Virus record (IMG/VR): IMGVR_UViG_3300037558_000788
Span: 1-59,828 of that record
Direction: 5' to 3' (one strand)
From: a virus
DNA length: 59,828 nucleotides
Under the pieces are notes generated by a model that saw nothing but the letters and a program-made list of their open reading frames with translations, was not told where the DNA came from and ran no database searches. Shown piece by piece: positions 41,938-49,230 of the stretch (position 1 is the stretch's first letter; each line of letters starts with the position of its first letter). The translations under genes and the position numbers were made by a program.

Positions 41938-42116
41938 TAGTCTCTGTATCCTCCTCCGTTTTTCTTGTATCGTGCTGCTAGTAGTTGTGCTTTGCGGGCT
42001 GACCATTGTCCGGCTCTGCCGCCTTTTGTTCCTGCTTTGATCGAATTAAATAAACGCTTCCTCATTGTAGGCTTCGTGTAGTTGCCCGCCTCGTTGACTT
42101 TTGATTTATTTTTCAT
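41937..42116 (-). CDS. Small basic phage protein
   Basis: A 59-residue protein, MKNKSKVNEAGNYTKPTMRK, then TKGGRAGQWSARKAQLLAAR and a final YKKNGGGYRD. This motif order (G-x-W-SARKAQ-x-L, GGGY at the end) is recurrent in marine phages. It is Lys/Arg-rich. ATGA overlap with the upstream metallopeptidase-like gene and TAATG overlap with the next gene give strong start support. Function unknown. Confidence 0.65.
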   Translation of the reverse strand: MKNKSKVNEAGNYTKPTMRKRLFNSIKAGTKGGRAGQWSARKAQLLAARYKKNGGGYRD

Positions 42117-42400
42117 TTTAAGCGTTTAAGGATTCGTTCGTAAGCCGGAAAGAAAACTTCGTCGATGCAACGGATACAGGCTTCTTCCTGAAAGCTCTCG
42201 CAAAACGAGATGCCAGAGATATGGAAAGCGGCGTGTAACATTTCATGACGTAAAGTTGGTATTATTTCGTTTTCTGGTAGTTTCTTGTGTAACTGGATTA
42301 TTCGTTTTTCGTGTAAATACTGTCCGTAGCAATCTTCTAAATCAGCCTTTTGGATCTTGATCCGCTGACCAGCGATCATGACTGATTTTAGCGATTTCAC
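42113..42400 (-). CDS. Small zinc metallopeptidase-like protein
   Basis: A 95-residue protein. IPTLRHEMLHAAFHISG contains HEMLH (HExxH zinc motif) and ESFQEEACIRCIDEVFFPAY follows with Glu as a possible third ligand, as in SprT/WSS1-like or phage metallopeptidases. Its size is near the minimum for such domains. It might process virion or host proteins. Its start overlaps the HNH-like gene's end by 4 bases. Confidence 0.65.
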   Translation of the reverse strand: MKSLKSVMIAGQRIKIQKADLEDCYGQYLHEKRIIQLHKKLPENEIIPTLRHEMLHAAFHISGISFCESFQEEACIRCIDEVFFPAYERILKRLK

Positions 42401-42612
42401 TTTTTAGATCTGTTCCTTGATTTACTGAGTAACCTTAAATTTTTACGTGAGTTGTTTTTTGGATTTCCATCTTTGTGGTCAACGTCTTTACCTTTGACCC
42501 GCTTGCCTAAAATCTTCTTCATCTTTCGGCGTGCGCCATTACGGCTAGCCCGATTCTTTTTCTGTTCCGGTTTACCTTGGTAGTTGTCGTATTCTTTTCG
42601 GTAGTTTCTCAT
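42397..42612 (-). CDS. HNH endonuclease-like small protein
   Basis: A 71-residue protein. VKGKDVDHKDGNPKNNSRKN then LRLLSKSRNRSKK matches the HNH core (D-H, N, N) of small phage nucleases. The N-terminus is basic. Such proteins often nick DNA, near cos or pac sites, or act as free-standing homing endonucleases. Only the core is present. It overlaps the amidase gene by 4 bases. Confidence 0.6.
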   Translation of the reverse strand: MRNYRKEYDNYQGKPEQKKNRASRNGARRKMKKILGKRVKGKDVDHKDGNPKNNSRKNLRLLSKSRNRSKK

Positions 42613-43262
42613 GCGTTGTTAAAGTATTCGACAATCGCTTGTGCGTATACGTCGGCTAGTAGTGAGTGCTTTGCGTCAAAGAGAATCCATTCCTTCGGGG
42701 AACTGCCGAAGAAAGGCTCACATATTACGGCAGGTGGTGGGACGCTCCGCAAGAATCCAGCCCCACGACCGTCAGACTCAATTGCTTTTACGCCCCTATT
42801 TTTTTGCACCTTAAAGGTTTCAGATTGGGCTTTACTAAAACACTCGGCTAAACGTCGTCCGTTATTACTCGTATGATAGTAGAGGTATTCGTAGCCTTCT
42901 GCTTCAGAGCTTGAGTAACTGTTAAAGTGCAGCTCAATCGCTATATCACACTTCTCTTTCGCTACGCTTTGTGTGACCCAATCTATCGCGCGGCTGTATC
43001 TCTCAGACGGGTAGTCGTCAAATACAACCGATTGAATGCCTTGATGACGTAGGCGAGTCTGTAACAAGTCCGCGACTACTTTGTTGTAGCACCACTCGTT
43101 TACGCCCCCTACAGAGTTTGCGCCTTTATCTCCGATCCGGCTGTGTCCGACACAAATAGCGACCTTCTTGAGCTTCTTGACCTTTTTACGTCGTAAAGCT
43201 TTAGCCACTCTGTAAGCGGCTACTAATTCTAAAATCTTGTCGAGTATTTCGCTTGGCTTCAT
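42609..43262 (-). CDS. N-acetylmuramoyl-L-alanine amidase (endolysin), Amidase_3 type
   Basis: A 217-residue protein. After a basic N-terminal helix, the zinc-amidase motifs appear: VAICVGHSRIGDKGA (His), VNEWCYNKVVADLL (Glu), CDIAIELHFNSYSSSE (His) and AVICEPFFGSSPKEW (catalytic Glu). It cuts peptidoglycan at the amide bond to release phage. No signal peptide is visible, so a holin is needed; two small membrane proteins lie upstream in the same operon. Confidence 0.85.
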   Translation of the reverse strand: MKPSEILDKILELVAAYRVAKALRRKKVKKLKKVAICVGHSRIGDKGANSVGGVNEWCYNKVVADLLQTRLRHQGIQSVVFDDYPSERYSRAIDWVTQSVAKEKCDIAIELHFNSYSSSEAEGYEYLYYHTSNNGRRLAECFSKAQSETFKVQKNRGVKAIESDGRGAGFLRSVPPPAVICEPFFGSSPKEWILFDAKHSLLADVYAQAIVEYFNNA

Positions 43263-43495
43263 TTACCAATAATAATAGCGCGGCGGTAGCTGTAGTCACT
43301 GTGGAACTTCTGACCACTGCCGACGAAGGTGCCTTCCTTAAACCGATACTCAGCCCCGTTAATTAAGGTCACTGTTGGTGGATCGTAGAGCGCACTTCTG
43401 TTCAAAGCGGAGGCGTCGCGATAGCCTCTCGATACGCAGCTTGGCAGCAGGAGAGCCGTCAGCAGCGAGATCGTCGATTTCGTCTTCCAGTTCAT
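43259..43495 (-). CDS. Small lipoprotein, Rz1-like outer-membrane spanin candidate
   Basis: A 78-residue protein with a signal peptide and lipobox: MNWKTKSTISLLTALLLPSC, Cys20 as the lipid site. The mature part contains a SRGYRDASALNR stretch and a beta-rich end. It overlaps the 43359-43568 gene in another frame, like Rz1 within Rz. It lies beside the endolysin gene. This fits the outer-membrane half of a spanin pair for Gram-negative lysis; Pro richness typical of Rz1 is not seen. Confidence 0.55.
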   Translation of the reverse strand: MNWKTKSTISLLTALLLPSCVSRGYRDASALNRSALYDPPTVTLINGAEYRFKEGTFVGSGQKFHSDYSYRRAIIIGK

Positions 43496-43568
43496 AAATG
43501 TTTCGCCTTCTTTTCCAGTTAAGCATAGCTACGTATGCTTTGATCAACTCCGTGATCAGTTTAATCAC
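43359..43568 (-). CDS. Small coiled-coil membrane-proximal protein (Rz-like candidate)
   Basis: A 69-residue protein with GTG start (GTGA overlap with the upstream stop). N-terminal hydrophobic/amphipathic helix (IKLITELIKAYVAMLNW), then a charged coiled coil (YELEDEIDDLAADGSPAAKL). Its 3' half overlaps the lipoprotein gene in another frame. Position and helix-plus-coil order recall inner-membrane spanins, but the first helix is short for a span, so this is tentative. Confidence 0.55.
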   Translation of the reverse strand: MIKLITELIKAYVAMLNWKRRRNIYELEDEIDDLAADGSPAAKLRIERLSRRLRFEQKCALRSTNSDLN

Positions 43569-43744
43569 TTGTCCTTAGCTTTAAAAATGTTAAGCGCCGC
43601 CCAGTCCACCAGTTTGTAGACCTTCCCAATTATGGTGTCGTCCTTCGGTGTAGGGGTAAGGGCAGCGATAGCGGACGCGGCTGCAATGACGGCGGTTACA
43701 ACCCCGAAGAGTTGCTCTTTGTTTTCTAAGATGTAACTAATCAT
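43565..43744 (-). CDS. Holin candidate 1 (59 residues)
   Basis: MISYILENKEQLFGVVTAVI continues AAASAIAALTPTPKDD: one hydrophobic span (about residues 12-30), then a basic C-terminal helix (YKLVDWAALNIFKAKDK). Length and topology fit small single-span phage holins. ATGA overlap with the upstream gene and GTGA overlap with the next one support coupled translation of lysis genes. Confidence 0.6.
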   Translation of the reverse strand: MISYILENKEQLFGVVTAVIAAASAIAALTPTPKDDTIIGKVYKLVDWAALNIFKAKDK

Positions 43745-43920
43745 TTCTTGCGGTTTTTAAATTTTTCAACTGCCGTTATAGCAGAGAGGACGGCGATTAT
43801 CAAGCCGAGAAAAGTCGAGAGCAGTTGGATACCCATATCCAGATTCTCTGGTAAGGTTGACATGAAAGCGATGGCGGAACCAACGATGCCGGATATAGGG
43901 TGTGTGATGTGGTGAAACAT
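43741..43920 (-). CDS. Holin candidate 2 (59 residues)
   Basis: MFHHITHPISGIVGSAIAFM, then IQLLSTFLGLIIAVLSAITA and a basic tail (VEKFKNRKK). Two hydrophobic spans, as in class II holins. The start overlaps the stop of the 43920-44252 gene and its stop overlaps the next ATG. Two small membrane proteins side by side suggest a holin and a partner or antiholin. Confidence 0.6.
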   Translation of the reverse strand: MFHHITHPISGIVGSAIAFMSTLPENLDMGIQLLSTFLGLIIAVLSAITAVEKFKNRKK

Positions 43921-44252
43921 TACATTTCAGTAGGTGCGGGTTTAATTGATAAGAAGGTAGGCTCAGTAAGTTCTTCAACTGTTCCGGCGTTAAGTGGGCC
44001 TTCTAACATCTGGTCGTCAGCTTCAGTGAACCGCCAGCAGTCGATGGCTATAAGTTTACCGGAGCCATCTGTAGCTTCGGCAAGGTTCTCGACAGGAGGC
44101 AACCCAGTTAACGTGTTCGGATTCGGGTAACCACGAGACTGATCCACGCCAGCTACGAGAGCGGTGTAGACATCGGGTTGGACGACATAATAACGAAACC
44201 CAGTGTCAGCGCGGGATTGCTCAATGTCTGTAAGTGGTTCTTGGTCTTCCAT
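43920..44252 (-). CDS. Small protein upstream of the lysis genes
   Basis: A 110-residue protein, MEDQEPLTDIEQSRADTGFR, acidic with beta-type segments (YYVVQPDVYTALVAGVD). It shares its last base group with the holin gene start. It lies between tail genes and lysis genes. No family recognised; a tail-fibre chaperone or tail tip role is possible. Confidence 0.6.
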   Translation of the reverse strand: MEDQEPLTDIEQSRADTGFRYYVVQPDVYTALVAGVDQSRGYPNPNTLTGLPPVENLAEATDGSGKLIAIDCWRFTEADDQMLEGPLNAGTVEELTEPTFLSIKPAPTEM

Positions 44253-44578
44253 TAGTCTATCAGTTCTAGTTCGTCGAGAAGCTCAAGGTCTTCTTCGACA
44301 GGCGGCTCCCAGCGTAGTCGTTGTAGATAAGTCTCAAGGTTGATTTCCTCAATACCCTCTAGGTCAAAGTTATCAGACTCAAGGATGCCAGACTTCTTAA
44401 CACAATAGAGTCGGTCACTAGATGTCTCAGGGTCGAGAAAAGTGTTATCCCAAAGTGCCAACCACCGTTCAGTTCCGTTGTCGTCTGGGAGTGACCTTGC
44501 GGTGTTACCAGCGGTCGTGAGTGTCTCGTAGGAAGCTTCGTTGCTGAACCTAAAGAAGCGATGAGTTTCGTCTGTCAT
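44252..44578 (-). CDS. Small protein downstream of an adhesin gene
   Basis: A 108-residue protein, MTDETHRFFRFSNEASYETL, ending with an acidic tail (VEEDLELLDELELID). The start and stop touch neighbouring genes. Its position next to a large tail adhesin suggests a chaperone-like protein for fibre assembly. No family recognised. Confidence 0.6.
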   Translation of the reverse strand: MTDETHRFFRFSNEASYETLTTAGNTARSLPDDNGTERWLALWDNTFLDPETSSDRLYCVKKSGILESDNFDLEGIEEINLETYLQRLRWEPPVEEDLELLDELELID

Positions 44579-44580
44579 AC

Positions 44581-47118
44581 TTAAAGTGTTACGTTGTTGA
44601 CTATAATGCTCCAGCCCTTGGCCTTGAGTGATGTTACTGCGGAGTTCGTCGCGGCACTGAGTGAACCAGTGGCTGTATTGTAATCAATATCAATTCCGCT
44701 GTCCCCTAGTGGATTCCCTGTGGATGTTCCATCGTCTGTCCCATGCTGATTACTTGCATCTATGCTCGTCAGGATGGCCTCGACCGAATTTGCGGTGAGC
44801 GAAGTGCAGCCGTCCCATGTGTTGTTAAAGACTCCGTTCACGATGCTTGACGGATTCCAATCAGTAAACAAAGCAGGAAAATCTTCAAGGTTTGCACAGC
44901 TTTGCCACGATGAGCTAAAATATTGACTTGCGTTTAAATTTGCTGCTCCAAACGATGTCAGGTTTTGACAGAAATACCATGCTGCAAAGAAATCGCGTCC
45001 ATTCAAAGTTGATTGAATTGCAGGAAACGAAGTCAAACCGCTTTGCCGCCATGTGTTTGCAAAGTTGATTCCTTTACTTAAATCAATGTCAGCAGGAAAA
45101 CTAGTAAGGCCACTGTCTTGCCATGCGCTCGTAAAGTTCACATTCTGTGCGCTCGTGCCGAGCTTTGCGCCCGCCGGAAATGACGTTAGGGCGGTTGTGC
45201 CTTGCCATGCGGACGAGAAGCTATTTCCGTTAGGGGCATTGATAGCATCAAAATTATTTATCGAATCAGCGTCTCTCCAAGCCCTTAAAAAATTCGTTAC
45301 ATTGGTGAAATTTAAATGCTTAAACTCAACAATGTCGTAACGGTTCCGCCAAAAGTCCTGAACAGAAGTTACTGATGGTGCGTCAGCCGCACCTCTATCA
45401 ATTAACAGTCTACGCGATTGCTCAATGTCCGCTCCTGTTGCTGAATCTGGGAGAAGAATTACCCCGTAGAGCTGTCCAATTTGTCGTGCCGAAAAACCGT
45501 AGTTACCCAAAAGGTTTAACTCAGTGACCGCATCGGAATCCACGCGATACACAAAGGTGCCTAGTGACGTTCCTACGACCTGCCAGCCAGCTTGGGTTGT
45601 CGATGGAATATCTAGGTGGTCGCTGTTGTCTGCGAAGGTAACAACATAGCCGTCAGACACTGGTTGGTCGTTAGCGGTCGATTGGGTGGCAAGCTTGTCG
45701 GTATCGCCATTATCACTGCCAACGATACGCCCGTTCCAAGCCGATGAGCCTGATGAAATCGCTCCGATTGGTGCAGACTGGGAATTGTAGAAATAGTAGC
45801 CTTGTGAGTCAATGAGACTAAAGACGTTGTTCCTATTATTAATATAATTACGAACTGAGTCAGCTTGGGCGTCGGTGATGGTCGCAGGGAAGAGCCCGAG
45901 GAATTGGAGATCAATGGCGGCTGCTCTATCAAAGCTAATACGATTACCAACAGTAAACTCATCTGACGATATTGCTAGAGTGGTGGTTGGTTCAAATTTG
46001 TTTGCGCCGTTGACTTTACTAATTAGCCCGCCGCTTTTCGCTTTTGCCTCATAAACTATGTCGCCCCTTGCGTCGTCATACATATCAACGTGCGCCCATC
46101 TATAAGCACCAGCACCGTACGAAGCAAGCCACGGTGAGCCGCCGTATTTTAAACCATAAATAAAACCAGTTGAAGCGACATCAGCCGCCCCGTTTGCATT
46201 GACACTGAAAACTCTACTGTCATTGCCACCACCAGTCCCAAGGACACTGAACGCTGCGAACATATAGCCGCCGTTGATGTTGTTTGCAAAGAGACCACGA
46301 AGACCATCGTTAACACCATCGAACCGCAAGACACTCTTCTTGATAACCGTGGCTGGGTCGTTGCCGGACTGGTTGATTGTTACCGGACCACCGACACTTG
46401 CTTGAAACTTGGTGTCACCGTGCCTAATGCTCGTTGACCCGTTGAAATCACAATCGAAGACGACCGCTGAGTTGACCGTGAGCTTGGCCTTTTGAATCGC
46501 GTAGTTGCCTTCGTGGGTAATAGTGGCCTGTTGGTTTAACTGAAGGTTGTGGGTTATTGACCCTGATTGGCTGTTTGGAGTCGCCGTGTATTCCCTAACG
46601 CCGTTAATATCAGCATAGATTTCAGTGCCATTGTATCCATACTTAACATTGAAAGATGTCCCTAAATTAACTGAATTAGAAACATAAAGTGATGTCGGGT
46701 TCCCCTTACTAAACACGCGGAATTGACTGTCTGCTCTAAAGATTAACCCAAAGCCCGAGGCCCAAACCCCACCACCCATAGGCAAAACATAAGCACCCCA
46801 TTGAGTAATCACCATGTCTAGCTCACCTTCCCAAGTCTCGTTGGAGCCAATGGTAACACTCGGACCTTCAGCGTAGTTTCCAACAACGTCAGGGATGTAA
46901 AGATAACCACCAAGGTTACCCGCTGGATTCTTGATGAGCGGCAACGCTTTAGGCTGGTTTAGGGCGGTTGTCTGCTTGGCGTCACCGCCTTTGTTTCCTC
47001 GGTTGGCGAGGTTAGCCAGAATCGGCACGGAGTCCAAGAAATCAGCGGTCGTCAGGGCTTCTGCTAGAACGTCACCAGATGTCGCGCTGGAAGTCAGTGT
47101 GGATAGATTGAGTGCCAT
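44581..47118 (-). CDS. Tail adhesin with LamG-like and BspA-like repeats
   Basis: An 845-residue protein. The first 250 residues have concanavalin-like (LamG type) segments, such as LQLNQQATITHEGNYAIQKA. Later parts have further jelly-roll type segments. Residues about 620-780 contain leucine-rich BspA-like repeats of the form 'F..AW..C..LTSFPA' (for example FTSAWQDSGLTSFPAD and WYFCQNLTSFGAAN). Such proteins bind host polysaccharide or surface proteins. Ends with a compact beta domain. Position in the tail block supports receptor binding. Confidence 0.7.
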   Translation of the reverse strand: MALNLSTLTSSATSGDVLAEALTTADFLDSVPILANLANRGNKGGDAKQTTALNQPKALPLIKNPAGNLGGYLYIPDVVGNYAEGPSVTIGSNETWEGELDMVITQWGAYVLPMGGGVWASGFGLIFRADSQFRVFSKGNPTSLYVSNSVNLGTSFNVKYGYNGTEIYADINGVREYTATPNSQSGSITHNLQLNQQATITHEGNYAIQKAKLTVNSAVVFDCDFNGSTSIRHGDTKFQASVGGPVTINQSGNDPATVIKKSVLRFDGVNDGLRGLFANNINGGYMFAAFSVLGTGGGNDSRVFSVNANGAADVASTGFIYGLKYGGSPWLASYGAGAYRWAHVDMYDDARGDIVYEAKAKSGGLISKVNGANKFEPTTTLAISSDEFTVGNRISFDRAAAIDLQFLGLFPATITDAQADSVRNYINNRNNVFSLIDSQGYYFYNSQSAPIGAISSGSSAWNGRIVGSDNGDTDKLATQSTANDQPVSDGYVVTFADNSDHLDIPSTTQAGWQVVGTSLGTFVYRVDSDAVTELNLLGNYGFSARQIGQLYGVILLPDSATGADIEQSRRLLIDRGAADAPSVTSVQDFWRNRYDIVEFKHLNFTNVTNFLRAWRDADSINNFDAINAPNGNSFSSAWQGTTALTSFPAGAKLGTSAQNVNFTSAWQDSGLTSFPADIDLSKGINFANTWRQSGLTSFPAIQSTLNGRDFFAAWYFCQNLTSFGAANLNASQYFSSSWQSCANLEDFPALFTDWNPSSIVNGVFNNTWDGCTSLTANSVEAILTSIDASNQHGTDDGTSTGNPLGDSGIDIDYNTATGSLSAATNSAVTSLKAKGWSIIVNNVTL

Positions 47119-47127
47119 TGTAAGTTT

Positions 47128-48915
47128 CTATAAATTTTCGGACGAATAGGGCCAAAAAATCAGACGCTTGATGTGGCCGTTGAGTTGTTTTCCTCCACTT
47201 GTGTCAGAGCCAATGTGCAGCTTGCTTGCCGTAAGAAAGTTGCCGGTGTGTGGGAATGGAGCAGTTTGACCGCTCATGGTGGCGGCCGAACCGTCTTGGG
47301 AACCGTTCATAGTGTTAGAGTCAAAGCTTAAAGCTGTTCTTAAAAGAGTCCCCGCTGCTAAACGACCGTAATTTAACACATTGGTCCCGTCCCAACTAAG
47401 GAGCGGCGATGCAGAACCTAAATTTTTGTAAGCGAAACGATGACTATCGTATTCACCATAGATAAGTGAGTTAGCACCATCAGCATCGTTGAATTGATAC
47501 TCAGCGTAAAACGTTCCTTCTGAGCCATTAAAGAAGCTACTAAATGCACTGCCGGAAATCACAAGCTCGTCAGCGGCTCGCGTTCTTGCTGCGGCGTCAC
47601 CGCCTGATGTCGGTATTAGGGACGTGGCGACACTTCCGGCCTCTAGCTGTGCGCCCCAGATGTATAAGCCATCAGTTCCATTTCCTGCAAAGGTTTCTAA
47701 TCGACCGTCATTATCTTGTTCCGCAATAGTAAGGCGAACTTTATTTATAGCCGCTGAATTAAAGGTAACACTACAACGGAACCAATCATTTCCCACAGGT
47801 TCAATCTTAGGAGTGTAAACTGCGTATGACCCCACCGTTCCGCTTGTTAAATTGAAATTGGCGTAGGACGAAGCGTTTACAGCGTCCGTTAGTTGAATTA
47901 CGTCATATTCACCTTTCTTAGCAAACAAACTAAACGCTAAATCGCCGCTTTGAGTCTGGGCTTTGTTTATTCCCTGTCGTTGAACAGAATTACTAGACAC
48001 CATTTTTGAGCCGTCTTGACTACCTGACGGGCTGATTATAACATCGCTCTGAATAGTTGCGTTTTCACCAGTCCACTGGCTAAAGTCTTCACTGTAAGTA
48101 ACCAAGTTTGTTGCCGACGGCTCCACCAGAATCATCGGCACTCGTGGGCCAAAGGTTGCCCCTGTGATAAACTTCGGGCTTCCCGTTGTGTTCGCCACGA
48201 AGGTTGTCGCGGTCGTGCCTTCTTCGACTTGGGGCATTGCGATTTCTACTTGGTCGCCTACTGAACTATTACTTGCCCCAAAGGAAATACCAAATCTTGT
48301 CCAGTAGTCAGAAGGAGAAGTAAATGTAAATTCAATTTTTTGCCAGTCGTCGGTCAAACTGATTGATGTTGACTCAGAAGAGGTGGAACGAAAATTATCG
48401 ATATAAACATCAGGATTCCCCGAAACTCGTCGTATAAAAAAACTACCAGTGTAAACGGTGTCGTAATTATACGTTCCTGCGTCTAGAAAATAGTAATATT
48501 TTGCACTACTTGTTGAGTTGACTGTAATTATAGCACTAGGCTCAGAAAGATAACCGTTCCCGCTCTGTTTTGAAACATCGTTTGCCGTCCACCCACTAGA
48601 GAAGTCCGTATAGCCAACCCGCTGAAACACCGTCGGAGTCAACTCGGCTCCCTGTGTCTGGTCAACGCGCACCGTGTTGGGACTGGCTGACGCTATGTTA
48701 CCGTTGGCATCGGTGAACGTGGCGGTGCCTGCGCGGGTCGCTGTGATAACGTCGAGCGTCGATGGGACCGACGGATCTAAGTCCAGTGTGAACGCCTCAA
48801 GCGTGCCTTTCATCGACGTTTCTGAGTCGAATAAGAGATACGGGTCCAAGGATAAGGGGTTGAAGGGGATTACCCCACCCTTAGTAATACCTAAGCCGAG
48901 ACCGAGACGTGACAT
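47128..48915 (-). CDS. Tail protein with carbohydrate-binding-like domains
   Basis: A 595-residue protein. N-terminal segment NPLSLDPYLLFDSETSMKGT, then a jelly-roll (YYFLDAGTYNYDTVYTGSFF), a TNLVTYSEDFSQWTGENATI segment typical of phage carbohydrate-binding tail proteins, and a C-terminal LamG-like domain. Two similar halves of the beta-sandwich type are visible. It is likely a receptor-binding or tail-spike accessory protein. A TATAAT box precedes its ATG by 4 bases but without a clear -35. Confidence 0.65.
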   Translation of the reverse strand: MSRLGLGLGITKGGVIPFNPLSLDPYLLFDSETSMKGTLEAFTLDLDPSVPSTLDVITATRAGTATFTDANGNIASASPNTVRVDQTQGAELTPTVFQRVGYTDFSSGWTANDVSKQSGNGYLSEPSAIITVNSTSSAKYYYFLDAGTYNYDTVYTGSFFIRRVSGNPDVYIDNFRSTSSESTSISLTDDWQKIEFTFTSPSDYWTRFGISFGASNSSVGDQVEIAMPQVEEGTTATTFVANTTGSPKFITGATFGPRVPMILVEPSATNLVTYSEDFSQWTGENATIQSDVIISPSGSQDGSKMVSSNSVQRQGINKAQTQSGDLAFSLFAKKGEYDVIQLTDAVNASSYANFNLTSGTVGSYAVYTPKIEPVGNDWFRCSVTFNSAAINKVRLTIAEQDNDGRLETFAGNGTDGLYIWGAQLEAGSVATSLIPTSGGDAAARTRAADELVISGSAFSSFFNGSEGTFYAEYQFNDADGANSLIYGEYDSHRFAYKNLGSASPLLSWDGTNVLNYGRLAAGTLLRTALSFDSNTMNGSQDGSAATMSGQTAPFPHTGNFLTASKLHIGSDTSGGKQLNGHIKRLIFWPYSSENL

Positions 48916-48920
48916 GCCGA

Positions 48921-49169
48921 TTATACTTGTTTGTATGCGAGAACCTTACCTGAACTCAGAGTGAAGGCAGTAATTTGACCGTAGATAACCGTCCCCGCAG
49001 GAATGGAAAATCCGGTTAACGCTCCTTCTAACTCAGGCCAAGTCAGAGCTGAGAACGTAGCATCCTCAAGGATCTGCAAAGCGCAGAACTCGCCAGTAGT
49101 GGCGGAGGTGTCTGTAACGATCTTAGCCCCACGTTGTCCGAAGGTCTGTTTGTCGATGTTGTTAGTCAT
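48921..49169 (-). CDS. Small tail-associated beta protein
   Basis: An 82-residue protein, MTNNIDKQTFGQRGAKIVTD, rich in Thr, Ala and Gly with alternating hydrophobic residues (FSIPAGTVIYGQITAFTLS). Small proteins like this lie beside tail adhesin genes in many marine phages and may cap or anchor adhesins. It begins after a 60-base gap from the propeller tail gene. Function unknown. Confidence 0.6.
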   Translation of the reverse strand: MTNNIDKQTFGQRGAKIVTDTSATTGEFCALQILEDATFSALTWPELEGALTGFSIPAGTVIYGQITAFTLSSGKVLAYKQV

Positions 49170-49230
49170 GAATTAAATAATGTTTGGGTTGTTTAACTGT
49201 GAGTTTTAGTTCGTGAAATGTTGAAACATT

